DNA of 64,000 nt from Hericium rajendrae (Eukaryota; Basidiomycota; Agaricomycetes; Russulales; Hericiaceae). Under the pieces are notes generated by a model that was given only the letters and a program-made list of their open reading frames with translations, searched no databases and had not been told where the DNA came from. This document shows positions 12,627-23,477 of this stretch, piece by piece. Within the stretch, counting starts at the first letter, position 1, and each line of letters starts with the position of its first letter. A program made the translations under genes and the position numbers. The stretch covers positions 3,540,501-3,604,500 of the forward strand of contig CM065879.1 of NCBI GenBank assembly GCA_033439255.1, read 5' to 3'.

Positions 12627-12912
12627 CTATAGCCGCTCCTCATGGTACATGTGGAGTGGCAGCCTGATGCTTTTGCTGGGAAAGGTGATAAGAGGATGCA
12701 TCGAGCATGCGCTTCACCTACTTGGCAAAGACAAAAGCGTCAGAAGACTGCGTACAGATGATCCTCTCCATCTACCGCACTTCATCTCCTTGACACAAGC
12801 AGGAGAGTCAGAAGATTGATACTGAGCAAAAAGGATACATGCCGACTTGGAGCATGCGATTCGACAACCTAGCAGATTGAGCACATGGATTCAAATCCAC
12901 GTGCAAAGGGTG
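12627..12912. repeat. Diverged upstream block, copy 2
   Basis: This matches 10278-10445 in ordered pieces: ccgctcctcatgg, gggaaaggtgataagag, catgcgcttc, gtcagaag, gattgagcacatgg. It begins about 220 bp upstream of the thaumatin-like start codon. The region 12410-13082 otherwise holds no supported gene. Confidence 0.5.
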
Positions 12913-13082
12913 AGGCCAAGTTCAGTCGATAGAACACTATGCTTCGAGAATGCGAAGGATCTGGCGCTGTCTGGCGCTACGAGCAAATGAGTGATCAATT
13001 GACGGTACCGATGGAGAAGACGGTTGTGCCTTACTCTGATCGACCAGATTAGCTTAACTGGTAGCGATGATCGCAGCATCCC

Positions 13083-13298
13083 GGTGCGGCGTACTATGAG
13101 GGTGTCTACGCCCTGCCTTGCAATACCACACGCCGTCGTCTCGTTCAGGGTTGGCAACATCCGATGGGCGATGAACCACGACGCCGTCGTCTCGTTTTCA
13201 GGGTTGGGCAGTGGAGCTTCCGCATTCCCTTCTTGAAGAGTATTTACACGATTCTCGATTCCGATAACGACGAGGTCTCCCTTGCTAGATCGGTATAG
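13083..13298 (+). pseudogene. Relic of an A1 aspartic protease (C-terminal part)
   Basis: Pieces of the pepsin C-terminal lobe remain: EGVYALPCNTT, then in another frame AVVSFRVGNIRWAM (matching VLNFTVGNVEFSM of the protease at 22.2 kb), then GQWSFRIPFLKSIYTILDSD and EVSLARSV before a stop at 13298. The stretch between strands 2 and 3 is missing and replaced by a second copy of cgccgtcgtctcgtt plus cagggttgg, a short internal duplication. There is no catalytic Asp region. It is therefore a decayed copy of the family still present at 18.7-23.5 kb. Confidence 0.75.
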
Positions 13299-13876
13299 GT
13301 TCCCGAAACAAGGCGTGGAAGTTGATACTGTACCATCAGCAAAAATGTTTCAGTCGGTTATTACATCTTCCCAAAATTTCAGCTCTGTAGAAAAGCACGA
13401 GGAACGGAAACCATGCTGCACCGCGACGGTCATGATATGATACTTACGGCATGGCGATGAGTCCTCGATTGGAATGTTGCATGGCGGTGACCGGCAAGAG
13501 CCGGAAAGTCGACAACAGCGCTGACTTTGAAGTCGAAATACTAGGAAAGATTTTTGCCACCGCATTCCATCATCTACGATGCATCAACCACATGATTCTA
13601 TAGTAGGCGTGCAATGCATAGTTGAGGTATACTTACGTTCCCGCACAGCGCCTTATCTTTCAGTATCCAAGTTCAATCCTAACGCTATACAGATGGCTAC
13701 TGAAAAAGCTATTCCGACTCATCCATATCGTATTGAAACCAGATTCTCGGATATTTTGTGGCCCACACGACAGTCCTACCAACACTAACACGACGGTGAT
13801 ACTGCCCCGCCGCTCGCGAGCTGGAATCTCTGCTCAGAAGTTTCCACACAGATAGAAGCCAAATATCACCGAGACA

Positions 13877-14446
13877 TTGAGGCTCCCTCATAAGTTCCCC
13901 ACCCGCATGATGGACACGCTGATGGGGAACTTTCTCACAAGCCAGAACTCCGATGTCGCGGGCTTCGCAAACGGCCCGCGTGGCGTCAGTCAACTTTTGG
14001 ATGGCCAGCAGGCGCGCAAGGCGTTCGCGATCATTCTCCAAGGGTTCCAACCTATGCTTCAGGTGCTGCACGAACCTTGCGAGATTATGTCTGATAAGAA
14101 ACTCACAAAACAGGATCATCTTGCCGTTGTGATCACAATCATCGTTGTTCCCGACGACTTTCGCCAGTGTGACATCCCGGACAATTTGCGGTCGACAAGC
14201 AAGTATGGCTCCGAATCGCGACGTCTGCATGAACGCAAGAAGGGATGGAGTGTCGCAAGAATGCAGGATATGCGCGACGCAATCCTCACTCAGGGCCGAG
14301 AAAACCGAGACCAGCCCCTGTCACAAGAATCAGTATCCGTCAAGCAGATAGGGAAAGTCAACTGCATAGGCTGGAAGTTGACATGCGACTACGCTCCACA
14401 TTATTGTAGAGCTGTGGAGAGGCAAGAAACGTTATGGCTCTTGTGA
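13877..14446 (+). pseudogene. Relic of an A1 aspartic protease (central part)
   Basis: The segment DTLMGNFLTSQNSDVAGFAN followed by GPRGVSQ and QLLDGQQARKAFAIILQGF aligns by eye with DTMMGNLVTDTRSGLIGFGN and with LLDGLAGAGLIPASVVGIKL of the two neighbouring proteases. No catalytic motif is present. After about 14040 the similarity fades although the frame remains open to 14446. It follows, in the wrong order, the C-terminal relic at 13.1 kb, so the two are separate decayed copies or a rearranged one. Confidence 0.6.
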
Positions 14447-14862
14447 AGAAGATTTCGCCTACCACCTTGAAGATCGCCGCCCGTATCTTCTAAAATCAGA
14501 TATAACGCTCGGCTTCTACCTGCCCTTCCCTGCAATGCTGATATTGATACCGGCTCTGCAATGATGGATAATTGGGAAGATATGATTTGATCGCAGGTTG
14601 ATGAGCAACCTGAGTTCACCATCCGATGCGCGCAAGCCCGTTACTGTCGTCAATTCTGTTCTCATTCTGTCGAGCGTAAGTGCACAATACAGTCAATCAT
14701 CTGGAATTCGCATGATCGTTTCATACACCTAGCATTCTACTTGCCAAGGTCTCTTTGCATCTCGTAGGTATTGCCTCTGAGGTATTCGCTTGTAGGTATT
14801 GACTCGTAAGTATTCGTCTCACAGATATCACCTTGTAGTTACTTATAATCGTCCGTGTGTTT
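14447..14862. other. Intergenic with short degenerate tandem repeat
   Basis: No gene was found. At about 14760-14830 the pieces gtaggtatt, gaggtattcg, gtaggtattgactcg and gtaagtattcg form a loose tandem repeat of about 18 bp. It is the 3' flank of the permease. Confidence 0.45.
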
Positions 14863-17821
14863 TCAAGATAACGACTTCTTCGAGTCCCGCTCCATCACCT
14901 CGTCCGTGCCCGCCTCGTCAGGGAATTGACGCTGTCGTGCTTCACATTCGACGCAGGCCCATGGTAATGCCGACGGCCACTGCACAACAATCAGCACCGA
15001 TCCGTTTCTGCAGCTTGCAAAAGAAGACGTACTCGACGATATACCAGATGCCCGCCAAGATGACCACGCCTCCCGTGATGACCTGAAAACCGTGAGCAGG
15101 TTCCCGATCACCGCATCGTGCGCACGTACCGAGGCATAGTTCATCGTGTCCTTCGTCACGGGCAAAACCGTCGGCAGCGAGAAGATCACGGTCACGAACA
15201 GCGTCCACAGAATGCAGTTTACATTTACCGCCCACCCGAGCAGCCCATCGCCCATGTAGAACGGGCCCGGCGTGAACTGCACCTCCGGGTGATTCTGGAA
15301 CACGCGCCGGCTGCACGCGCTCTCATAAGCAAGCCACCGGTGAAATAAAGCGAGAAAGGACGCACAAGAAAATCGGGATAATGTAGCTCAGATCGAGCGC
15401 CATCGCTGTGAGCGAGAAGATCGCGTTCGCGGCGACGGGCGACGCGAATTGCAGCAGCCCTGGGAGGATGCTGAAGAGCGTCGTGAACCAGATCGCGCGC
15501 AGCGGTGTCGACGTGTAACGCGAGACGTGGCCGAAGTAGCCGCCATCGGGCAGGCCTGCACACGTAATTAAGTCATGGGTAGAGAAGGGCTGAGAAGAGA
15601 CGCACCGTGGTCACGGCTGAAGGCGTATACAGTGCGCGAGCATGCTTGCAGAGCGGTCTGCGAGACGAAGAAGGCAGTGAGGCAGACGAACGTCCAGAGA
15701 AACAGTGCGGCGGGCTTGCCCATCCGCAGGGCCATGATCTGTAGAGATATGGATCGTGAATACATGCTCTGTGGTCGAAGACAGGGAACATCGTACCTCA
15801 AGGAAAGCGGAATTCGAGGGTCCGGGAAGATTTTCGCTAGAGATCGATTTTATGAGTGAGACAAGATCAGAACATTCGCGGCGCATCACTCACAATGGTC
15901 CTGAGCAAAGTACCAATACGATATTGAGCAGCCAGCCCCCGAGCCCGGTGCCAATGACTGCATACCACCAACCGTCAGCGATCGATCAAGGTAAATCGAA
16001 GCGCGAGATACCTACCTGCAACAAAGATGGCGACCGGTGCTATGAAGCAGAACAAATACAGGATCCGTTAGTCTCCGTTCTATTTTTGTCTAGAATTCGC
16101 CCTTAGGTGCGCGAATAGGGCAAGGGAAGGTACTATACCTGCATACGCGGCGCGCTTCACTTCTTCGCTGTTGACGTGCAAGGAAATTAATCAGCTAAAA
16201 GAACCGTTATTGACAATGGGTACATACGAGATGTGGGCCGTTGCATCATAGTCCTGATACAAAAGGTTGATCTCAGCGCACGACAAAATCAAGACACAAT
16301 GGGAAACTCACAGTCATCTATATAACATAGCTCAACAATCAAATCGTCAGCTAAAGGACATGCAAATTAACGTACCGTCCACTGCACACTCAACAGCCCG
16401 AACAAAAATGCAAGGCCATTATTCCATCCGCCTGTTTGGTTGATTACGCCTTCTGAGCCGAATACATAACTTCCCGAGTGCATCTCATGCCGCGGTGTCG
16501 TAGCTAGCAATACAATCACGATAACTATACGAGCATAAGAGATCAGCGGAAGCGAAGAAAATGCAATGCTCTGGACACACTTAGAGTCGCGCCGAGGTTA
16601 ACGAAGACAAAGCTCGTGGTAAAACGCGCGAGATAGCGCGTGGCAAGACAATTCTAAATGCGCATAGGACGTAAGCGCAGGTTGGTCATATTGGCACAGG
16701 AGTGCTAACCAGGATACCGTGGAAGATTAGCAATCCTGCAAAAAGCCGACCACCTTTCCATCTGTCACGGCGTAATCGCCATTCTGACAAACAATTCCAG
16801 CAGGTGAGCAGACGGAGTTCTGTATCGCTAAGATAAACGGACCTTGGCCACGACGACTGCCGCCCAAATCATATTGGACAAGCCAAACTCGGTGGATGCA
16901 AGACCAGCGACCTGGCCGAGGATATTGAGCCATCCTACTGTCCAGCCAACCTGCGAAACGTGAGTGAACGGCGACGGGGAAAATCGCGCGAATGACTTAC
17001 GATAGGGCGGTGTTTCTTGGGAACCAATTGGGCCGATGCGGTGTATCTGGAATTTCAGAGGTGAATCTCATTCGCGGACACTCTTGATGAATAAGATAAC
17101 TCACAGGCCGCCGCAGGTTGGGAATGCACTGACGATTTCAGCAATGCTCGCACCTGCGAGAACGTCACGCCCAGATTAGCATTTCTTATTCCAAACTGAA
17201 TTTTTGACAGATGGAATGATGGATGCGGGGCCGGGGTGATAGGGAAGCAGAGGTGAGAATCACTTTACCTAGCGTGAAACACATGCAAGCGCCAAGGATC
17301 CAGCACCAAGTGACCTGTCCACGCAGCCCCAAGAGCGTATCAGGATTCCAAAACGGGGCGTGGGGCGCGATAGAGATAGTGGAGTGACGAAATGGGCGGT
17401 GAGATAGGCTATCAACCGCGCCGGGATTGGGAACGTACAGAGGAGGGCCCACCGAGCGTGAGTGGTGTGTTGAACGTCGTCGCGACCGATGAGCAGAGAC
17501 CCTACATTCCAGGCGGCACACGACCAACAATTCAGATTCACAGCAGATTCACGAGGTCAGTCAGACTTGCTGCTGCCGAGATAACGACGACGAGTTACCA
17601 TGATGCTGAACGCAAAGCTAATCTACACACCCCGTCGACAACTGGTCAGTGTCGCGGCGCCGTGGAAGCACGAAAACACGTACCGTCGCGAGATTGCTGA
17701 ACTCGCGCTTGAAGGACGGAACGTAGCCCAGTGCTTCCAAGTTCCTATCGTCGTCGGGCACACTCTGCGCGTCCCATGTACCGTTCTCCCGCATCGCAGA
17801 GCTCCCCATGTCGGTGGACAT
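14863..17821 (-). CDS. APC-superfamily amino acid / GABA permease
   Basis: Plasma-membrane or vacuolar proton-coupled amino acid transporter; choline or GABA are possible substrates. The start at 17821 gives MSTDMGSSAMRENGTWDAQS (in-frame ATG also at 17845). Membrane segments read TWCWILGACMCFTLG, IAEIVSAFPTCGGLY (family signature), VPKKHRPIVGWTVGWLNILG, ATRYLARFTTSFVFVNLG, and the signature around YDATAHISEEV. Later segments are AALFLWTFVCLTAFFVSQTA, RTVYAFSRDHGLPDGGYFGH, PLRAIWFTTLFSILPGLL, AIFSLTAMALDLSYIIPIFL and VVILAGIWYIVEYVFF. A 58-bp intron at 14940-14997 restores a natural tail ending VMERDSKKSLS at 14863. About 12 spans fit the family. A TATA box lies near 17992. Confidence 0.88.
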
Positions 17822-18353
17822 CGTGGTCTGCGCGGGGACGAGCAAGGTGATAACGCGATCGGACTCTTCAAGATGATAGCAGCGGCGAGCAAATGAGACT
17901 CAAATTGCCGATCGAGGTTCCGGGATTGGAGAGAAGGAGCTTGTGATGGCTACCTCAGCCGACGAACGTGCAGAGAGCTGTAGGGGGAAGGGTATATAAG
18001 TCCCACAAGCAAGCGCTCTGGTGGAGAGACTCAGATAGCTGGACGTGTCTGCAGACGTGAAAAGACGCTCAACGAAAAAAAAACTGAGTCCATGTTATTT
18101 TCCATTTGACAATCTTGATTATGGCGCCGGTCAAGGATGGTTTGAATGAGCAGGTCAGGAACCATCGGTTAAGCGCCCGACAAGCTGACGATTCAGAGGC
18201 ATGTGCTTCTCAATGCAAGGGGCGAATCTGACTTTCGGAAGAGGACCCAGGAGGACTCCACCTTTCGAAAAAATGTCCAAAAATCACTATCCACCGAGAG
18301 TTGAGCTCGCATAGGAACAAAATTATCCCACCTCACGGATACCATAAAAGGAA
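17822..18353. other. Permease promoter region
   Basis: No gene was found. The string gggtatataagtccc at about 17990-18004 is a TATA box readable on either strand, about 170 bp upstream of the permease start. The remainder is the 3' flank of the tRNA gene. Confidence 0.45.
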
Positions 18354-18478
18354 GCCCACCGCGGGACTCGAACCCGCAACATTCAGATATCTAATGCGAG
18401 TTCAATCCTCGGAGTGGGGCTTTTACGTTCCGATATTTCGTAAAAGTCTGACGCTCTGGCCGATTGAGCTAGGCGGGC
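18354..18478 (-). tRNA. tRNA-Lys (anticodon UUU) with intron
   Basis: The minus strand folds as tRNA: acceptor GCCCGCC pairs with GGTGGGC, D-arm TAGCTCAATCGGCCAGAGC (box A), anticodon stem TCAGA with TCTGA around loop CTTTTA, and T-arm GCGGGTTCGAGTCCCGC (box B). The anticodon is TTT. A 52-nt intron sits one base 3' of the anticodon, the canonical position, and contains cgtaaaag, complementary to cttttacg over the anticodon loop, as expected for pre-tRNA introns. Mature length is about 73 nt before CCA addition. Confidence 0.93.
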
Positions 18479-18676
18479 TTGTATTAAGACAAAAATGTTA
18501 AACTTATATTAGGTATGTTTAACCGTTACCATGTGATGCGTATTACTGACACTTGGCAGACAGTGCCAGACACTACTTATTTGGCATCCTCAATGCTGTG
18601 AATAAAATTATTGACCAGTCAGGAACAACTACAGAACACCGAGTCAATCGCCTCCAAACCAATACCCAGCACATCT

Positions 18677-20079
18677 TTATGTCAGCCTGGCAAGGGTGAT
18701 CTGGTTAGTCCCCGAGTCGAGGATCTGATAGACATTCTTCAGGAAAGGAATGCCCAGGCTCCATTGCCCCTGCTGCAGTCTCGTCGAGGGCTGGATGTTG
18801 GATATGCACATGCCGGGGACGGTGGGCCCAATGGGTGGCCCGACAATGTCGCCTGCAGCCATCGGGAACGCGACGCGATTGATCGTGAACGTGATGATGT
18901 TTGCAGTATTGCACGGCAAAGCAAAGATGCCATCGTGTTGGACAGCGCCGAAGATGATCGAGTGGAGAGTCGCCACATCATCGGCAGAGGCAGTGATGCG
19001 CGCTGCACCCGTGTCGAGAAGGGCAATACCGGTGCGGGCGACAGCGGTTCCGCCCACTCGGACATCCGTGAGCCGCACTTGCCAGAGGCCGGCGTTGTTT
19101 GCGTTGGCCACAGTGACGATATTTCCCGGCTGATTGTTGAACAGAGTAGGGTCGTGCCCACCTAGGGTGAGCCGACCGACGCTTGACGGCCGGGCGTACC
19201 GCGACCCAGTTTGATCCCAACCACGCTAGCAGGGATGAGGCCGGCGCCTGCGAGGCCGTCGAGCAGTGTGGGTCCACCGGTACGTGTTCCGCCTAATCGC
19301 TACAACAAAAACCGATGAGCAATCCTGCTTAATCATAACTAAGGAATCGACTTACGCCGTTGCCCAAACCAAGAATACCAGAGTCTGGATCATTTATCAG
19401 GTTCCCCGTCAGCGTTTCTCCCAGGCCCACCGGAAACCCAGGTACGGTCAGAGTGCCAATCCGCACGCTGTCTCGCGCGACCGTCGGCCCCCCTGCCGTG
19501 CTTTGGTCTCCGTACTGAATACCCCATTGCCGCTGTAAAGGGAGGAACTTGCGAAGCCGCCTGTTGGAATCCTTGACGGCGGCCCTGTCGAATGCTGATT
19601 CAGCCACTGGACTGCAGATTACATGTTAGATTTGATGGAGCACTCACGCGCTGTTGGGAGGTTCCTGAAACCACCCAGAGTGTCGTTGAGCCGGTGTCGA
19701 CCCGGACGGGCACGACTTGGCCTTGGTTTCCCATCCTGATGGATGTCACGAAACCGACATCTTGCCCTCGGCTTGGATAGATGAGATGGGGACATTGATG
19801 GGAGGGGGAGGGGGAGGAGGCGGTTGGGTACCCGGCGCGGGTGTGGCGCGACGAGCAATATCTCTGCAGATGATGGTTAGCGGGAAGGTTTCAGTGACTT
19901 CATATGGATTAAACGTACATGACCGGCACGTCGTGGTGAGTTCCGTTCTGCCCGACCTCACGAGCGAGGCTGAGTCCGGAGTTAGATGAAACGGTCGGAA
20001 GAGCATGGGTACCCGTGATGAGCGAAAGAGCAACGGCGACGGTGCCATAGAGCACGGTGAATGATTGAGTGAGCTGCAT
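18677..20079 (-). CDS. Secreted A1-family aspartic protease
   Basis: Pepsin-like endopeptidase. The start ATG at 20079 gives signal sequence MQLTQSFTVLYGTVAVALSL. A Pro-rich linker with PPPPPPPP follows, then the first catalytic motif VDTGSTTLWVVS, strand WGIQYGDQSTAGG (flap), GNLINDPDSGILGLGNGVSR, second motif LLDTGAARITAS, and the end GQWSLGIPFLKNVYQILDSG with stop at 18677. Two or three introns are visible near 19280-19355, 19610-19645 and 19865-19915. The second motif is DTGA instead of DTGT/S, shared with the neighbouring paralogue. One frame break occurs near 19180, just before RLTLGGHDPTLF. An upstream TATA-like string gtataaaatg lies at about 20187-20196. It is divergent from the paralogue at 22.2 kb. 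Confidence 0.88.
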
Positions 20080-22175
20080 GACTGGTGATAATTTGGGCGT
20101 AATGAACGACGGCAAAGAGAATATTGCGAGGGGATACTCAATCAATGAGGAAGGTCCAGCCTTACCCCGAAAATCAGCAAACACAACGCATTTTATACTA
20201 TACCAAATAAACGCCCGGGACAGCCAAAAACCACATGACAGGCCGTAATTTGTCCTCATATCGTTGTGCACCTGTCAACATTGCAGTGCGGCCAAGGTGA
20301 ACCCTGAGCAGCATATAAAAAACCCTGATCAATCGAGCAGGAAACGGGAGTGCAGCCGCAGGGTCGGAAATGTCGATCGCCAGCGCCAAACCAACGAACG
20401 GGCATCCACGGACTTGGCGGTGGGCTCAATGCAGCACCAGTCTGAGTCTTGTTGTGGGATGCGTCAAAATGGAGAAAGGATGCTACGCGTGAGCACCCCG
20501 TATCCTGACCGGAGAAAGACTAGCTTCTCCGGTTGGAGGGAAGGGCGGTGATCACTGGTCAGTCGATCTAGATGCTTACATTCAAGAATCACGGAATTTG
20601 GCAGAGTTTCATTAGAGCGATTAGTTGACACGCTAAAAAAGGGGAGGAAATGATAAGTAAATCGGCGTGGCGAGTCAACACACTCAAAAACCGAGACTTG
20701 AGACCTGTTTTTGGTGCACAACGAGGTGCTGAAGGAGGAATCCAGACGAGCGCCTATCCGCTGCCGTCTGCTGCCACCTGACGACTAAGCGCTCATCGAC
20801 CGTCGTTCTCCAGTCGTTCTTGCCGTTGACGTGGAGCTCTCATTCTGTCCATACTATTAATTCGCGACGTATTCCAGCTTCATCCTCCGTAAGTCTCCCG
20901 GCGCATCCATGAATACTGCATCAATGCCGTATGCCAGTCCTACCGCACTATGTCGACGGCTTCGCGTGCCCACACTGTGCCGATCAGCCCTTTTTCGCCA
21001 GCACACATACGAACAAGACAAAATTGAAAGCGATCGAGCCTGGCTACTTGGGTACATATGGTAAGTATAACCATGTTAGTCTGTCTCGACGTCTCGTGGG
21101 TCGGTTTGGAGGGGGGCTGATGCCATTGAATGCAAGTAAGTCACATTCGCGGGGATAGCTATGCTGTTTCATGGTAAGTTGCGCCCCCAGAAACTTATCT
21201 TTTCTGATGTCCCTGAGTAGGCCCTAGGTCAGCACTTTCACAAGATTTTCATCGTGCATTACCTCCCTAGGGAACGTTCATCCCGCGATGCATCAAGGAA
21301 CTCTCAGCAAGCCTGTGCAGAATGCAAATTCGACTCGTAAAGTTGATTGACTTATGTACTGGGTTGTTTTCTTCTGAGGCGCAGGCACTCTGCCGCTCGG
21401 ATTTAACTTCAACTATTAACGGTCTACTGAACCAGCTATCCAAGCAGCACTCCAAGACACCTAAAGCTCCGAGCAGCGGCATGGTAGGCTCACCCGTTTG
21501 ACTTCAACAACCGTCTGCGAATGGTCGCAAGTTCCCGCAAGCAGCCACAAGTGCACTGAATATCCCGAGGACCCTTTGACGACCCTGTAGATTATTCCGG
21601 TGTCCTGGCTGACTGATCGTGGATCTTTGCTATGCCCGGCGATCATTACAGCAGAGCAGAGCAATGCTCGTGGTAAGAATTTGAGGGCAGCGCGATCCGG
21701 ACGCAGATCATGCAAATTATATCTTACAATTTACAATAAGTCGATGAACTCAGGACCGTGCCAAGCTTGTGCTCGGACGTGGACAGCTACCCTGATTGTT
21801 CTTCAGGCCTTGCCAAGCACAACAAGGGCTACCCTTCGTCATTGGTGGGGCATTGTCTTGTGGGCCTTCACTTGCTGCTGCTCATCTTTCAAGCCCTCGA
21901 GTTCATGCAAATGCCAACTAATTTCAGTCAACTCTTTGTCCGTAGACAAAGGGCTGGCTGTCTCCGGCGGCCAAAATTCATCAATGCCTCTAGTGCTCGA
22001 GCAATTCCGACCCTTCTCGTCTCCGGCCTCACCGTTGATCTGGAGTCTACTGTAGCGAGTATGAAAGAGATCCGTCGTGCTCGATTTTAAAGCAGGGCTG
22101 GACCTTCCTTATTGACCGAGTATCCTCACACATTCTTTCTTCGCCAACGCACATCTTTGGCGAGCTCTATCAGAC
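20080..22175. other. 2.1-kb divergent intergenic between proteases
   Basis: Nothing with a recognisable protein motif was seen on either strand. The left end holds the TATA-like element of the minus-strand protease and the right end that of the plus-strand protease (tcgattttaaag near 22080). The interval may contain shared control elements, or decayed sequence separating an inverted pair. Confidence 0.45.
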
Positions 22176-23477
22176 ATGCAGCTCACGCAGTCATTCACGA
22201 AGCTCTTTGGCATTGTGTTGTCGTACTTTCGCTGTCCGCGGACGTCCTCGCTCGACCGACTCTCTTCGACCCGGCCAGCATTGGTCTTTACCGGGGCTCG
22301 CAGAACGGCACGAAATCTCGACGTCAGGTATGTTCAGTAGGCTTTCGATGGCGTGAATGCTCCACTAACCATTATTTTTCAGAAAGATCAAAACCCGCGC
22401 ACCCGAGCCCTTCAAAGTCCTCATTTCGGCATTCCAGAATGCAGGTGGGACGTGAAGCAGGACATTGGCTACGCCGTGTTTCTCAAGGTCGGCACTCCAA
22501 GCCAGAACTTGATCTTGCACGTCGATACCGGCTCCACAACGCTCTGGACGGTATCCAAGACCAGTTCCCAGCGTATAGGCATCCTCATCACGAGTGATCA
22601 GCAGACAGCGGCTGACGCAGCACCCACAGGGCAGCTAACTGGTCTTCGATCAAACCACGTCGACGACATTCCAGCCTCCCACGTCCGGGCAGCAGTGGCA
22701 AATCGCGTACGGCGACGGAAGCACGGCGACGGCCTGCCCAACTTCGTCATCGGTCTCGCCGATACGATGATGGGCAACCTGGTCACGGACACGCGCTCCG
22801 GCCTCATTGGCTTCGGCAACGGCGTAAGTCGGCGTCCCATGCACGACTAGGCCGGGACTCACCTGCACCACGCTTTCATTACAAAAACAGGGCACCACGC
22901 GCACAAGCGGCCCCATGTTCCTCGAGGCACTCCGCGCCGCGGATCTCATCCCCACGAGCATGCTCGGCATCCAGCTCGGGCGCAGCGCGAAAAGGAGGGC
23001 GTCGGGCAGCTCACGCTCGGCGGGTTCGACACCACGCTGTTCAGCACGGCGCGGGGCGACATAGCGACCGTGTCCAATACGGGCACGGGTGGCCTCCAGC
23101 AAGGTCGCGCTCGGGCCCGTCAAGCTGGACACCGTGCGCATGGCCAGCCGCGGGTCCGCGCTCTTCGACACGGGCGCGTGGCGCAGTCCACGGCCTCATC
23201 CCCGGACGCGGCGCAGGACGAGAATGGGATCTTCGCGCTGCCGTTCGACACGAGCAAGGTCCTGAACTTCACGGTGGGCAACGTCGAGTTCTCGATGGAC
23301 CCGAGCGATCTTGTCGGCCCGTCGATTGCGGCGGGCAGTAAGATCTGCTTGTCCAATGTCCAGAAGTCGGCCAGCAAGAGCACGGGACAGTGGAGTTTTG
23401 GCATCGTCTTCCTCTGGAACGTGTATCAGGATCTCGATTCGGACAAGAATCGCATCACCCTTGCGAAGTTGAAGTAG
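22176..23477 (+). CDS. Secreted A1-family aspartic protease, frame-broken
   Basis: Paralogue of the gene at 18.7-20.1 kb with the same first residues MQLTQSFT. A short intron near 22329-22381 separates the propeptide from KDQNPRTRALQSPHFGI. Catalytic motif HVDTGSTTLWTVSK, flap YGDGSTAT, LADTMMGNLVTDTRSGLIGF, second motif LFDTGA, then GIFALPFDTSKVLNFTVGN and GQWSFGIVFLWNVYQDLDSD, ending ITLAKLK at 23477. The reading frame is lost at least four times: in the signal peptide (near 22210), before the flap (22580-22700), after GIQLGR (near 22990), and around LFDTGA (23090-23190). Either it is a young pseudogene or the sequence has several indel errors; the C-terminal half is otherwise well conserved. 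Confidence 0.78.

Noticed and set aside
13709-14230. Minus-strand frame of 173 codons
   Set aside because: It is antisense to the protease relic whose plus-strand translation aligns with the neighbouring paralogues.
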